From an uncultured Bacteroidales bacterium (lineage in GTDB: Bacteria > Bacteroidota > Bacteroidia > Bacteroidales > P3): a DNA stretch of 64,000 bases. Where the stretch lies: positions 189,917-253,916 of the forward strand of contig CAKZZD010000016.1 of NCBI GenBank assembly GCA_937886715.1, read 5' to 3'. Positions 56,567-64,000 of the stretch are shown here, piece after piece. Each line of letters opens with the position of its first letter. Positions within the stretch are counted from its first letter, which is position 1. Made by a program: the position numbers and the translations under genes. Below the pieces are notes generated by a model. It made no database searches. It had not been told where the DNA came from and worked only from the letters and a program-made list of their open reading frames with translations.

Positions 56567-58036
56567 ATGACAAAAAAAATCATTATACTATCTGCACTAC
56601 TGACCATTGCCGCCATGGGGCATTCGCAGCGTATGCTGACATTAGACGAATGTCGCGAACGCGCATTGCAGAGCAACCGCACACTGAAGCAGGCTGAACT
56701 GAAAAAGGAGGAAACCGATGCGCTGAAGAAAATGGCCATGATGCAGATGCTGCCAAAGGTTAGCGCCAACGGCGGCTATATGTGGATGGACAAGAGCGTC
56801 AACCTGCTGAGTGAGGATCAAAAACAGCGACTGAACACAATGGGCAACAGTTTGGAGGAGGACATCAACGCAGCACTGCATGAGCAGCTGAACGGTGTGC
56901 CACTGGTGGGCGACGCTTTGGCCGAGCGGCTGTCAGGGGTGGTGAGCAGCAGCGGTATCGGCAACCGCATCAACGGCATCGGCAACGAGATTGTACAAGG
57001 TCTCGAAACCGACACACGCAACATGGGCTTTGGAATTGTCACACTCACACAGCCCATTTACATGGGCGGCAAACTGGCAGCCGCCTACAGCACAGCGCGA
57101 CTGATGGACGAGTTGAGCGGCATAGAGTACGACAAGGAACGCGAGGCGACGCTGGTGGCCGTCGACGAAGCCTACTGGCAGGTGGTCAGCGTGCAACACA
57201 AACAGAGGCTGGCCGAACAATATGCTGCCCTGCTCGACACGTTGGAACGCAATGTGGAGTTGGCAGTTGAGGCCGAGGTGTCCACCAAGGGTGACCTGGC
57301 CAAAGTGCGAGTGAAACGCAACGAAGCACAGATGTCGTTGACAAAAGCCAACAACGGGCTGCTGCTGAGCAAGATGCTGCTCGCCCAGCGGTGTGGAATG
57401 CCACTCGACACCATCTTTGAAGTCGGCAACGGCCAGACAGAACTGCTCACCCATGGCGAGGGCGACAGCCTGTCGATCAACCTCGACGACGTCTATGCCC
57501 GCCGCGCCGAAATGCGCATGCTGCGCATAGGCGACAGCATTGCCCGGGAGGGGGTGCGCATGGCTGCCAGCACACTGAAACCCAACGTGGTGTTCACAGG
57601 GGGGTACCTCTTCAGCAATCCCAATGTCTTCGACGGTTTCAGCAACAGTTGGGGCGGCACATGGATGGCGGGGGTGGCAGTCAGCGTCCCGCTGGTGCAC
57701 CCGGGCGGCGTATTCGCCGTAAAAGCCGCCAAAGCCAAGCAGAAAGAGGCAGAATACAAGCGCAGGGAGGCAGAAGAACTGATAGAACTGCAAGTAAACA
57801 AACTGAGCTGCGAACTCGAGCTGGCATACAAGCGCCTGGCCGAGGCAGAAAGCAGCATCGATGAGGCCAACGAGAACCTCAAACTGGCTGACGAAAGCTT
57901 CAAGGCAGGTGTGTGCAGCAGCAGCGACGTCATGGCAGCCCAAACGGCCTGGATGCAGGCACAAAGCGAGGCAATCGACGCACACATTGACATCGAGATG
58001 TGCAAGGTCTACCTCAAGCAAGCCTTGGGAAGATGA
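56567..58036 (+). CDS. TolC-family outer-membrane efflux protein
   Basis: The 489-residue protein has a signal peptide (MTKKIIILSALLTIAAMGHS) and the outer-membrane factor helix pattern: LTLDECRERALQSNRTLKQA at the N terminus and a second copy of this coiled-coil arrangement after residue 290. GIVTLTQPIYMGGKLAAAYS near residue 152 marks the beta-barrel part. It forms the outer-membrane exit duct of a tripartite exporter whose other parts are the next three genes (HlyD-like adaptor and two permeases). Confidence 0.92.
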   Translation: MTKKIIILSALLTIAAMGHSQRMLTLDECRERALQSNRTLKQAELKKEETDALKKMAMMQMLPKVSANGGYMWMDKSVNLLSEDQKQRLNTMGNSLEEDINAALHEQLNGVPLVGDALAERLSGVVSSSGIGNRINGIGNEIVQGLETDTRNMGFGIVTLTQPIYMGGKLAAAYSTARLMDELSGIEYDKEREATLVAVDEAYWQVVSVQHKQRLAEQYAALLDTLERNVELAVEAEVSTKGDLAKVRVKRNEAQMSLTKANNGLLLSKMLLAQRCGMPLDTIFEVGNGQTELLTHGEGDSLSINLDDVYARRAEMRMLRIGDSIAREGVRMAASTLKPNVVFTGGYLFSNPNVFDGFSNSWGGTWMAGVAVSVPLVHPGGVFAVKAAKAKQKEAEYKRREAEELIELQVNKLSCELELAYKRLAEAESSIDEANENLKLADESFKAGVCSSSDVMAAQTAWMQAQSEAIDAHIDIEMCKVYLKQALGR

Positions 58037-58087
58037 AAAGAGAAAAAAGGATCATTTACGATATAATCTGTAAAATAGAAAATAAAG

Positions 58088-59071
58088 ATGAAAGAGACAA
58101 ACAAATCACTCCTGGCCGGACTGGCCGTTGTCATAGTGACCGTGGGAGTAGTGATGCTCGTTGGCCTGTTGGCCATACATCCCGAGAAAGAGATAATCAG
58201 CGGTGAGACCGACGCTGCCGAATACCGTGTGAGCAACATGGTGCCCGGACACGTGGACACCATCTTCGTCGAAGAGGGCGACCGCGTGCATCGCGGCGAC
58301 ACACTGGCGCACATAGCCAGCCGTCAGGTCAATGCAAAGATGCAACAAGCCGAAGCCGCACGCGATGCTGCCAGCGCCCAAAGCCGCAAGGCTCGAGGGG
58401 GAGCCCGAAGCCAGCAGGTAGAGATGGCACGCCAGGTATGGCAGAAAGCTCAGGCCGCAGAAGAAGTCTATCGCAAGAGCTACGAGCGCATCAAAGGTCT
58501 TAAGGAGAAAGGGGTGGTCAGCGCTCAGCAATACGACGAGATTGAAGCCAAATACAAGGTGGCACAAGCCGATTGTGCCGCAGCCGAACAGCAATATCTG
58601 ATGGCAAAAGAAGGTGCACAGCGCGAGGACATCGATGCAGCAGCAGCCCTCGTGGGACGCGCCGGAGGTGCTGTGGCCGAAGTGCAGAGCTACCTCGACG
58701 ACAGTTATCTCATAGCACCGTGCGACGGCGAGGTGGTGGAACTATTCGCAAAGCAGGGCGACCTGCTGGGCACAGGATCACCCGTAGTCAGCATAGTCAA
58801 CCTCGACGACACATGGATGAACTTCGCTGTGCGTGAAGACCGCCTCGCCGGCATGGAAGTAGGGGGCATTGTAAAGGTCAATATTCCCGCCCTCGGCAAA
58901 CAGACCTACCCCTGCACCGTGCGCCGCATGCAGGCGATGGCATCCTATGCCACATGGCGTTCAACCAAGATTGGCGGACAACACGATGTCAAGAACTTCG
59001 ATGTCAAGGTGGTACCGCAAGCCCCCATCAAAGGTCTACGTCCCGGCATGACTGCAATTATTGATAATTGA
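58088..59071 (+). CDS. HlyD-family periplasmic adaptor
   Basis: The 327-residue protein has one N-terminal membrane helix (LLAGLAVVIVTVGVVMLVGL), followed by a lipoyl-like half-motif VSNMVPGHVDTIFVEEGDRV near residue 48 and a long coiled coil (residues 80-195). The second lipoyl half YLIAPCDGEVVELFAKQGDL follows near 215, then beta-barrel segments ending in GLRPGMTAIIDN. It links the inner-membrane permeases to the TolC-type channel. It lies 51 bases after the TolC gene. Confidence 0.92.
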   Translation: MKETNKSLLAGLAVVIVTVGVVMLVGLLAIHPEKEIISGETDAAEYRVSNMVPGHVDTIFVEEGDRVHRGDTLAHIASRQVNAKMQQAEAARDAASAQSRKARGGARSQQVEMARQVWQKAQAAEEVYRKSYERIKGLKEKGVVSAQQYDEIEAKYKVAQADCAAAEQQYLMAKEGAQREDIDAAAALVGRAGGAVAEVQSYLDDSYLIAPCDGEVVELFAKQGDLLGTGSPVVSIVNLDDTWMNFAVREDRLAGMEVGGIVKVNIPALGKQTYPCTVRRMQAMASYATWRSTKIGGQHDVKNFDVKVVPQAPIKGLRPGMTAIIDN

Positions 59072-59124
59072 CCATTGATTGAAGTCACAGTTTAGCTTTT
59101 CAATTTCAAGCAAATAGGTAAAAA

Positions 59125-60294
59125 ATGTTGATCAGGGTCTTCAAACGCGAACTGCGGCGCATCTGGCTCAAGCCTCGCTACACCATCATTATGACGGCAG
59201 GCGTGGTCTTCGCTTTTGTGTTCTTCGCCACCATGACGCGCGACGGACAGCCGCAGGAACTGCCGGTGGCTGTAGTCGACATGGACGGCTCCTACCTTTC
59301 GCGCCGCATCTGTCATGAGCTCGACGCCACACCTGCTGTGCATGTGATTGCCGTATACAACAACCACACCGAAGCCCGCCGTGCCATGCAACGCGGCGTA
59401 GTGTTCGCCTTCTACGAAATACCGCACGGCACCTACAACGACGTGCTCCAGTTCCGCGGACCTAAGATAGGACTCTACACCAACCAGTCATATCTGCTGG
59501 CGGGTTCGCTTGCCTACCGCCAACTGGCCACCCTGGGCAAACTGGCCACAGGCGCCGTTCAGCGCGAGGTGCTGCGCATGAAAGGCGTTGACGAGAACCT
59601 CATCATGGGTCGCCTACAGCCAGTGGCCCTCGACACTCACCCCATCGGCAACAGCAAGGGCAACTACCAGATATATCTTATGACCACACTGCTTCCGGGA
59701 ATAATCATCATGATGGCCATGCTGCAAACAGCCTACGTCATCGGTCGCGAACGTCAGGAGCGGACGCTGACAAATCTGATGCGCAAGGCCGGAGGCAACG
59801 CCGTGACGGCCCTCGTAGGCAAAATGCTTCCCTACACATTCCACTACACGCTGCTGCTATTGCTGGCCGAAATAGTGATGTACGGACCAATGCATTTTCC
59901 AATGGAGGGCAGCTGGTGGCTGCTGGCACTGGTTTCGCTGCAGGCGGTGGTGGCGGCACAATGCGCCGGCTGCTTCCTGATGGGATGCGTGCCCGACCCG
60001 TCGGTGGCCATGAGCCTGACATCGGCCTACGGCACCCTTGCGTTCACAATGTGCGGATTCTCGTTCCCCGTCGACGCCATGCCAGAACCCATGCAAGCCT
60101 TCAGCCTGCTCTTCCCTCTGCGCTACTATTTCTTGGCCATGCGCGACATCACACTTTTCGGAAATGGGCTCGATGTGTGCTGGCCGCAGATGGCCGTGCT
60201 GGCCGCATTCCCGCTGCTGCTGCTCGCGGGCGCTGCCATGCTGAGCCGGCAAATGGCCCGTGAACGCATACCGGAAAGGAGGTTGGCATGCTGA
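59125..60294 (+). CDS. ABC-2-type permease (first of two)
   Basis: The 389-residue protein has an N-terminal membrane helix, a large periplasmic domain (residues 45-180; LPVAVVDMDGSYLSRRICHE is a hallmark of the YhgE/ABC-2 group) and five C-terminal helices, for example LLPGIIIMMAMLQTAYVIG. It resembles YbhS/YhiH-type permeases that export drugs or lipids. The ATPase that normally drives them is not encoded beside it. It overlaps the second permease gene by 7 bases. Confidence 0.9.
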   Translation: MLIRVFKRELRRIWLKPRYTIIMTAGVVFAFVFFATMTRDGQPQELPVAVVDMDGSYLSRRICHELDATPAVHVIAVYNNHTEARRAMQRGVVFAFYEIPHGTYNDVLQFRGPKIGLYTNQSYLLAGSLAYRQLATLGKLATGAVQREVLRMKGVDENLIMGRLQPVALDTHPIGNSKGNYQIYLMTTLLPGIIIMMAMLQTAYVIGRERQERTLTNLMRKAGGNAVTALVGKMLPYTFHYTLLLLLAEIVMYGPMHFPMEGSWWLLALVSLQAVVAAQCAGCFLMGCVPDPSVAMSLTSAYGTLAFTMCGFSFPVDAMPEPMQAFSLLFPLRYYFLAMRDITLFGNGLDVCWPQMAVLAAFPLLLLAGAAMLSRQMARERIPERRLAC

Positions 60295-61472
60295 AAAAAA
60301 TCGCTATCGCCCTGCGCGACATCTGGGAAGTGCTGACCGCCGAGGTGAGGCGCGTTTTCACCGACCCCACCACCCTCGTCATATTCTTCCTGGCCACCGC
60401 CGTCTATCCCCCACTCTACTACTACATCTACCACCGCGAGGTGCTCCAGGAAATGCCCGTAGCCGTCGTCGACCTCTCACAAAGCGAGGCATCCAGGCGC
60501 TTCGTGCACAAACTGGATGCCACGCCGGAGATGCACGTGGCATTCCGCTGCAACACCCTAGCCGATGGCGAAGCCCTTATCGACCGCCACGTGGCGAAGG
60601 CACTCTTTGTGCTTCCACCCGACTACGCACAGCGCCTCGCCCACCACGAAACGGCCACTGTCACTTGCTTCTCCGACATCAGTTCATTCATCTACTACAA
60701 AAATGCCCTGCTGGGAGGCAGCAACGTGATGCTCGACGAGATGCAGAACCTGCAACTTGAGCACCACCAAACCGGCATCCTCGACGCTGAGCAGACACGC
60801 GTGCAGGTGGAACCCATAGGCATCGACGATGTGAAACTCTACAATCCATCGGGCGGATATGCCTCGTATTTCATTCCGGCACTGCTCCTGCTGGTGATCC
60901 ACCAGACGCTCTTCTTCGGCATCTGCGTGCTCTGCGGCGATGCCAACGAAAACAAGCGCGCCCTGCGCCTGATACCGCCTCACCTGCGCACACACAGCAT
61001 CTACCGCGTCACTCTGGGCCGCATGCTCTGCTTCCTCCTCATCTACATACCCATCGCCCTCTTCGACCTCATCATCATGCCTCGCATCTTCGGCATGCCG
61101 CAGCTCGGCAGCACCGCCGACATGATTCTCTTCCTGCTGCCCTTCATCCTCGCCACATCCTGTTTCGCCATGGCCTTCGGCAACCTGCTGTCGCAGGAAC
61201 GCATGAGCACACTGCTATGCTGCCTCTTCTTCTCTGTGGTGCTCTTCTTCCTGTCGGGACTGGTATGGCCGCAACAGTGCATGCCGCGTTTCTGGCGCGT
61301 CTTCAGCTATCTTTTCCCCTCCACGCCCGGCATACAAGGCTTCGTGCGCATCGGCTCCATGGGAGCGACTCTGGCCGAGGTGCGGGGCGAATACCTTGCC
61401 CTATGGTTGCAGACTGGTCTTTGGTTTGCGGCAGCTTGCCAGTCACTTCGGTTTATTAAGAAATTCAGGTGA
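60288..61472 (+). CDS. ABC-2-type permease (second of two)
   Basis: The 394-residue protein has the same topology as its neighbour: N-terminal helix (LVIFFLATAVYPPLYYYIYH), a periplasmic domain with MPVAVVDLSQSEASRRFVHK, and five C-terminal helices ending in AACQSLRFIKKFR. The two permeases are likely to form a heterodimer, as in YbhSR. There is no ATP-binding cassette gene in the operon. After the stop comes a gap with repeat copy D. Confidence 0.9.
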   Translation: MLKKIAIALRDIWEVLTAEVRRVFTDPTTLVIFFLATAVYPPLYYYIYHREVLQEMPVAVVDLSQSEASRRFVHKLDATPEMHVAFRCNTLADGEALIDRHVAKALFVLPPDYAQRLAHHETATVTCFSDISSFIYYKNALLGGSNVMLDEMQNLQLEHHQTGILDAEQTRVQVEPIGIDDVKLYNPSGGYASYFIPALLLLVIHQTLFFGICVLCGDANENKRALRLIPPHLRTHSIYRVTLGRMLCFLLIYIPIALFDLIIMPRIFGMPQLGSTADMILFLLPFILATSCFAMAFGNLLSQERMSTLLCCLFFSVVLFFLSGLVWPQQCMPRFWRVFSYLFPSTPGIQGFVRIGSMGATLAEVRGEYLALWLQTGLWFAAACQSLRFIKKFR

Positions 61473-61572
61473 TTCCAACGCGTCATCGTACCATACCTGC
61501 TTCGCCCCCCTCTGCCCCTCCATCCCCGCTCCAACCCCTCCCCTTCCGCCACTCATTTTTAAAGAATATTAA

Positions 61573-61656
61573 CACCTTGCCAACTCCCTGATAACCACCT
61601 ACCAACTCCTACCGCAGTAGGAGTTGGTTAGGAGATGGTAGGGCGATGGTAAGGTG
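61573..61656. repeat. 11-bp-unit inverted repeat, copy D
   Basis: Arms of 40 bases (61573-61612 and 61617-61656) are imperfect reverse complements around a 4-base loop CGCA. The right arm reads GTAGGAGTTGG, TTAGGAGATGG, TAGGGCGATGG and TAAGGTG in 11-base steps, and the left ends with CCAACTCCTAC. It lies between the second permease gene and the RNA locus, both on the plus strand. Confidence 0.92.
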
Positions 61657-61756
61657 ATGAAAAGCGGTCGGCACGGCGACGGTGTGGCGAATGCCCGCCA
61701 TGTCCGCCGATAGAGGATGGCGGATAAACTTTTTTTAAGGTACAAGATTTATTTCG

Positions 61757-61764
61757 TATCTTTG
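61757..61764 (+). promoter_or_regulatory. Bacteroidetes -7 box for the structured RNA
   Basis: TATCTTTG followed by CACCC lies with a T-rich -33 region (61731-61736) at a 20-base spacing. Transcription should begin about 61770. Confidence 0.75.
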
Positions 61765-61767
61765 CAC

Positions 61768-62096
61768 CCGTTGTTTCCGCACCGCAGGTGCTCCGTCGAG
61801 AACGACGGGAATCTGCGGACGGGCACATGCCCGCAGGAAACGGCAGGACATACAGAAAAGACGTTGCAACGGCGTTTATCTGCGGCACATTGAATCTCGC
61901 AAATTCATCTGTCAAGTCGCAATATCGCAATGTTCACCGTCCATCGTTTGCATCATTGAAGTGCACACGGCGTGCCGTGTACACTCCCCCATACAGATGC
62001 ACAGCGTGGGCTTCGACATTGCTTATTCTACTTGATAGGGCATGCGAGAGCCTAATGTGCGGGATAAGCAAGAGTTCTTAACCCGCACTCTTTTTT
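61768..62096 (+). ncRNA. Structured RNA of unknown family with own promoter and terminator
   Basis: The region has no convincing open frame but shows several stems: CCGTTGTTTCC-like 5' arm (61769-61779) against GGAAACGG (61838-61845), enclosing the hairpins CCGTCG/CGACGG and CTGCGG/CCGCAG (with inner GGGC-ACAT-GCCC). Further on, ACACGGC-GT-GCCGTGT (61966-61981) is a strong hairpin. The end is a terminator, GTGCGGG (62057-62063) with CCCGCAC (62082-62088), then TCTTTTTT. The 5' segment CCGCAC near 61778 repeats part of the terminator's 3' strand and could compete with it. It could be a stand-alone regulatory RNA (for example a 6S-like RNA) or the leader of the surface protein gene starting at 62143. 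I could not match it to a family by eye. Confidence 0.6.
62057..62096 (+). terminator. Terminator of the structured RNA
   Basis: A perfect 7-bp GC-rich stem (GTGCGGG/CCCGCAC) with an 18-base loop is followed by TCTTTTTT. The LRR protein ATG is 47 bases beyond it. Confidence 0.88.
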
Positions 62097-62142
62097 CGTG
62101 CTTACTGTCAGAAGCAAAACACAACTAAAAACAACAAACATC

Positions 62143-63852
62143 ATGAAGAAAAAACTATTCCTTTTGATTGCCGTCCTGCTGGCAGTGGGGCAAAATGCTT
62201 TTGCCTACGATTTCAGCTACACCTACCTGGGCCAAACGCTGTTTTATACTATTACTAATAGTTCACAACGTCATGTTCGGGTTGACAATCCTTTGGGTAG
62301 CAACTTTTACAGTTATATAACGGGCGATGTGGTGATTCCCGACAGTGTGGAGAACAGCGGCACTACGTACGCGGTCACTTCCATCGGTGACGCTGCCTTC
62401 CATAGTTGCAGCGGCCTGACCTCGGTCACCATACCTAGTTCGGTCACTTCCATCGACAGAGAAGCCTTCTGGGGTTGCAGCGGTCTGACCTCAGTCACCA
62501 TCGGTAACTCGGTCACTTCCATCGGCAACGCAGCCTTCTGTGGCTGCAGCGGCCTGACCTCGGTCACCTTTCCCAACTCGGTCACTTCCATCGGCGACAT
62601 TGCCTTCTCTGATTGCAGCGGACTGACCTCGGTCTCCTTCCCCAACTCGGTCACTTCCATCGGCCGCTATGCCTTCTCTGATTGCAGCGGACTGACCTCC
62701 GTCACCATCGGTATCTCGGTCACTTCTATCGGCAGCAGTGACTTCTTTGGTTGCAGCGCCTTCTATGGTTGCAGCGGACTGACCTCCATTGTGGTGGAGG
62801 CTGGCAATACACACTACGACAGCCGCGACAGCTGCAACGCCATCATCCAGACCGACCTTAACCTGTTGATTCAAGGATGCAATTCTACAGTTATTCCCAG
62901 CTCGGTCGCTTCCATCGGCAACTATGCCTTCCGTGATTGCAGCGGACTGACCTCAGTCACCATTCCCAACTCAGTCACTTCCATCGGCAACTATGCCTTC
63001 TATGGTTGCAGCGGTTTGACCTCCATTGTGGTGGAGGCTGGCAACACACACTACGACAGCCGCGACAGCTGCAACGCTATCATCCAGACCGACCTTAACC
63101 TGCTGATTCAAGGTTGCATGACTACAATTATTCCCAACTCAGTCACTTCCATCGGCAACAATGCCTTCCGTGATTGCAGCGGACTGACCTCCGTCACCAT
63201 TCCCAACTCAGTCACTTCCATCGGCAACTATGCCTTCAGTGATTGCAGCAACCTGCTTAATATTGTTTGCCAATCTGTCTATCCGCCCACAGCAATTTAC
63301 AGTGCCTTCTATGGCGTTCCGGCCTACTGCACCCTGACAGTACCCTGCGGGTCGTTGGCAGACTATAGTGCTACCGAGCCATGGAGAACAAATTTCCAGA
63401 ATATGAACGAGGACTGCCCGTACACTGTCACTGTGGTGAGCGCTGACTCGACGATGGGCACCGTCAGCGGCGGCGGCCAGGTGCAGGAAGGCGATGTGAT
63501 CACCATCACCGCCACAGCCAACGCGGGCTACCGCTTTGTGCGCTGGAACGACAACGACACCCATGCCGTTCGCACCGTCACCGTGACCAGCGACATGACT
63601 TTCACCGCCTACTTCGAGGCCCTGCCCAGCGAGGGCATCGATGACGCCGGCGCCGAGCAGATCGTCAAGGTCTATGCAGCCGATGGCCGCATCTACATTG
63701 ATGCCCCACAGCCCGTCGAGGCCGCCGTCTACGACATGACTGGCCGTCGCGTGGCCACCCTCGCCGACGGCACCAGTGTCCCGATGCCCACAGGTGTCTA
63801 CCTGGTCAAGGTGGGCACCCTGCCCGCCCGCAAGGTAGTGGTGCTGCGATAG
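62143..63852 (+). CDS. BspA-type leucine-rich repeat protein with type IX sorting domain
   Basis: The start was set at ATG 62143 (MKKKLFLLIAVLLAVGQNAFA, a signal peptide), giving 569 residues. About ten BspA-type repeats of 23 residues follow, such as GNAAFCGCSGLTSVTFPNSV, with two inserted modules carrying EAGNTHYDSRDSCNAIIQTD. Near residues 430-500 there is a divergent InlB B-repeat (GYRFVRWNDNDTHAVRTVTV). The end is a type A sorting domain: IYIDAPQPVEAAVYDMTGRR, TGVYLVKVGT, ending RKVVVLR. It should be exported by the type IX system and act at the cell surface, where BspA repeats of other species bind host proteins or other bacteria. A structured RNA lies directly upstream. Confidence 0.93.
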   Translation: MKKKLFLLIAVLLAVGQNAFAYDFSYTYLGQTLFYTITNSSQRHVRVDNPLGSNFYSYITGDVVIPDSVENSGTTYAVTSIGDAAFHSCSGLTSVTIPSSVTSIDREAFWGCSGLTSVTIGNSVTSIGNAAFCGCSGLTSVTFPNSVTSIGDIAFSDCSGLTSVSFPNSVTSIGRYAFSDCSGLTSVTIGISVTSIGSSDFFGCSAFYGCSGLTSIVVEAGNTHYDSRDSCNAIIQTDLNLLIQGCNSTVIPSSVASIGNYAFRDCSGLTSVTIPNSVTSIGNYAFYGCSGLTSIVVEAGNTHYDSRDSCNAIIQTDLNLLIQGCMTTIIPNSVTSIGNNAFRDCSGLTSVTIPNSVTSIGNYAFSDCSNLLNIVCQSVYPPTAIYSAFYGVPAYCTLTVPCGSLADYSATEPWRTNFQNMNEDCPYTVTVVSADSTMGTVSGGGQVQEGDVITITATANAGYRFVRWNDNDTHAVRTVTVTSDMTFTAYFEALPSEGIDDAGAEQIVKVYAADGRIYIDAPQPVEAAVYDMTGRRVATLADGTSVPMPTGVYLVKVGTLPARKVVVLR

Positions 63853-64000
63853 CGTTCGGCAACCGACTCATATAAGGCGCACAACCTATAGGGAGCCTGC
63901 ACCATCCGGCACGAAGGATTGCCGTGGAGAGGTAGGCAGGCGTGTGGGCGAGGGTGCCGCACAAGAATCAGACAACAATCAGGGGGCGGCCGCGCAAAGC
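63853..64000. other. End of window, no gene seen
   Basis: The last 148 bases contain no recognisable gene start, RNA or terminator with a T-run. Confidence 0.6.

Noticed and set aside
61768..62096. tmRNA or RNase P RNA
   Set aside because: No tag-peptide frame, no tRNA-like 3' end and none of the conserved RNase P segments (such as GAGGAAAGTCC) were found.
62400..63250. Repeated units considered as a CRISPR array
   Set aside because: The units encode leucine-rich repeats in one frame, with no unique spacers between identical repeats.

Overview
The window is a chromosomal segment of a Gram-negative Bacteroidales-type bacterium. The evidence is: promoters of the Bacteroidetes form (TTTG, about 19-20 bases, then TAnnTTTG) in front of a tRNA, an SRP RNA and several genes; type IX secretion C-terminal sorting domains; BspA-type leucine-rich repeats; TonB-dependent receptors; an IspG barrel of the Bacteroidetes type; a Kdo (LPS) gene and the muropeptide ligase Mpl. 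Species cannot be fixed from the window. No transposase, integrase, prophage, CRISPR array or resistance gene was seen, so this is mostly core chromosome with a few surface-protein loci. Layout, left to right. 1-2364 (+): end of an unknown gene, dapA, a short polyprenyl synthase and a TlpA-like thioredoxin. 2494-10153 (-): a patatin/beta-barrel protein, then the operon dNK, kdsB, HU/SPOR protein, trmB, yebC, rsmI. 10967-17422 (+): nadC, YihY/BrkB, a THUMP rRNA methyltransferase, queG, a BtuB-like TonB receptor and an MgtC/SapB protein, mostly overlapping. 17419-19731 (-): an exonuclease and an acyl-CoA ligase. 20215-29202 (+): htpG, a BlaI/M56 peptidase/outer-membrane receptor operon, a wrecked flavin reductase gene, queA and rarA. 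29212-38741 (-): a tightly overlapped run from sufB through trmH, an HD hydrolase, mpl and ispG to a pair of membrane sensors. 38965-42065 (+): valS and a small lipoprotein. 42087-45897 (-): three large secreted proteins, one with a type IX sorting domain. 46679-49903 (+): glycosyltransferase, ECF sigma factor, outer-membrane protein, acetyltransferase. 50053-54708 (+): tRNA-Arg(ACG), priA, SRP RNA, ZIP transporter, prfB. 54875-56156 (-): lipoprotein and aquaporin. 56567-61472 (+): TolC, HlyD and two ABC-2 permeases. 61768-63852 (+): a structured RNA locus and a BspA-like repeat protein. The most unusual signals are not protein-coding. First, four copies of an inverted-repeat element built from degenerate 11-base units (consensus right unit GTAGGAGTTGG) lie in intergenic gaps, three of them between divergent genes; a different 11-base direct-repeat array lies at 4695-4783. 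Second, three promoters (MgtC, htpG, TolC) share a palindrome CTGACA-N3-TGGCAG followed by a sigma-54-like TGGCAC-N5-TTG element, suggesting one regulon. Third, a 4.5S-type SRP RNA ends in a T-run that touches the ATG of a ZIP transporter. Fourth, a roughly 330-nt structured RNA of unrecognised family, with its own promoter and terminator, precedes the surface protein gene. Functional links inside the window include queuosine synthesis (queA, queG) beside a possible cobalamin receptor, isoprenoid synthesis (ispG, polyprenyl synthase), cell-wall supply (dapA, mpl) and LPS (kdsB).
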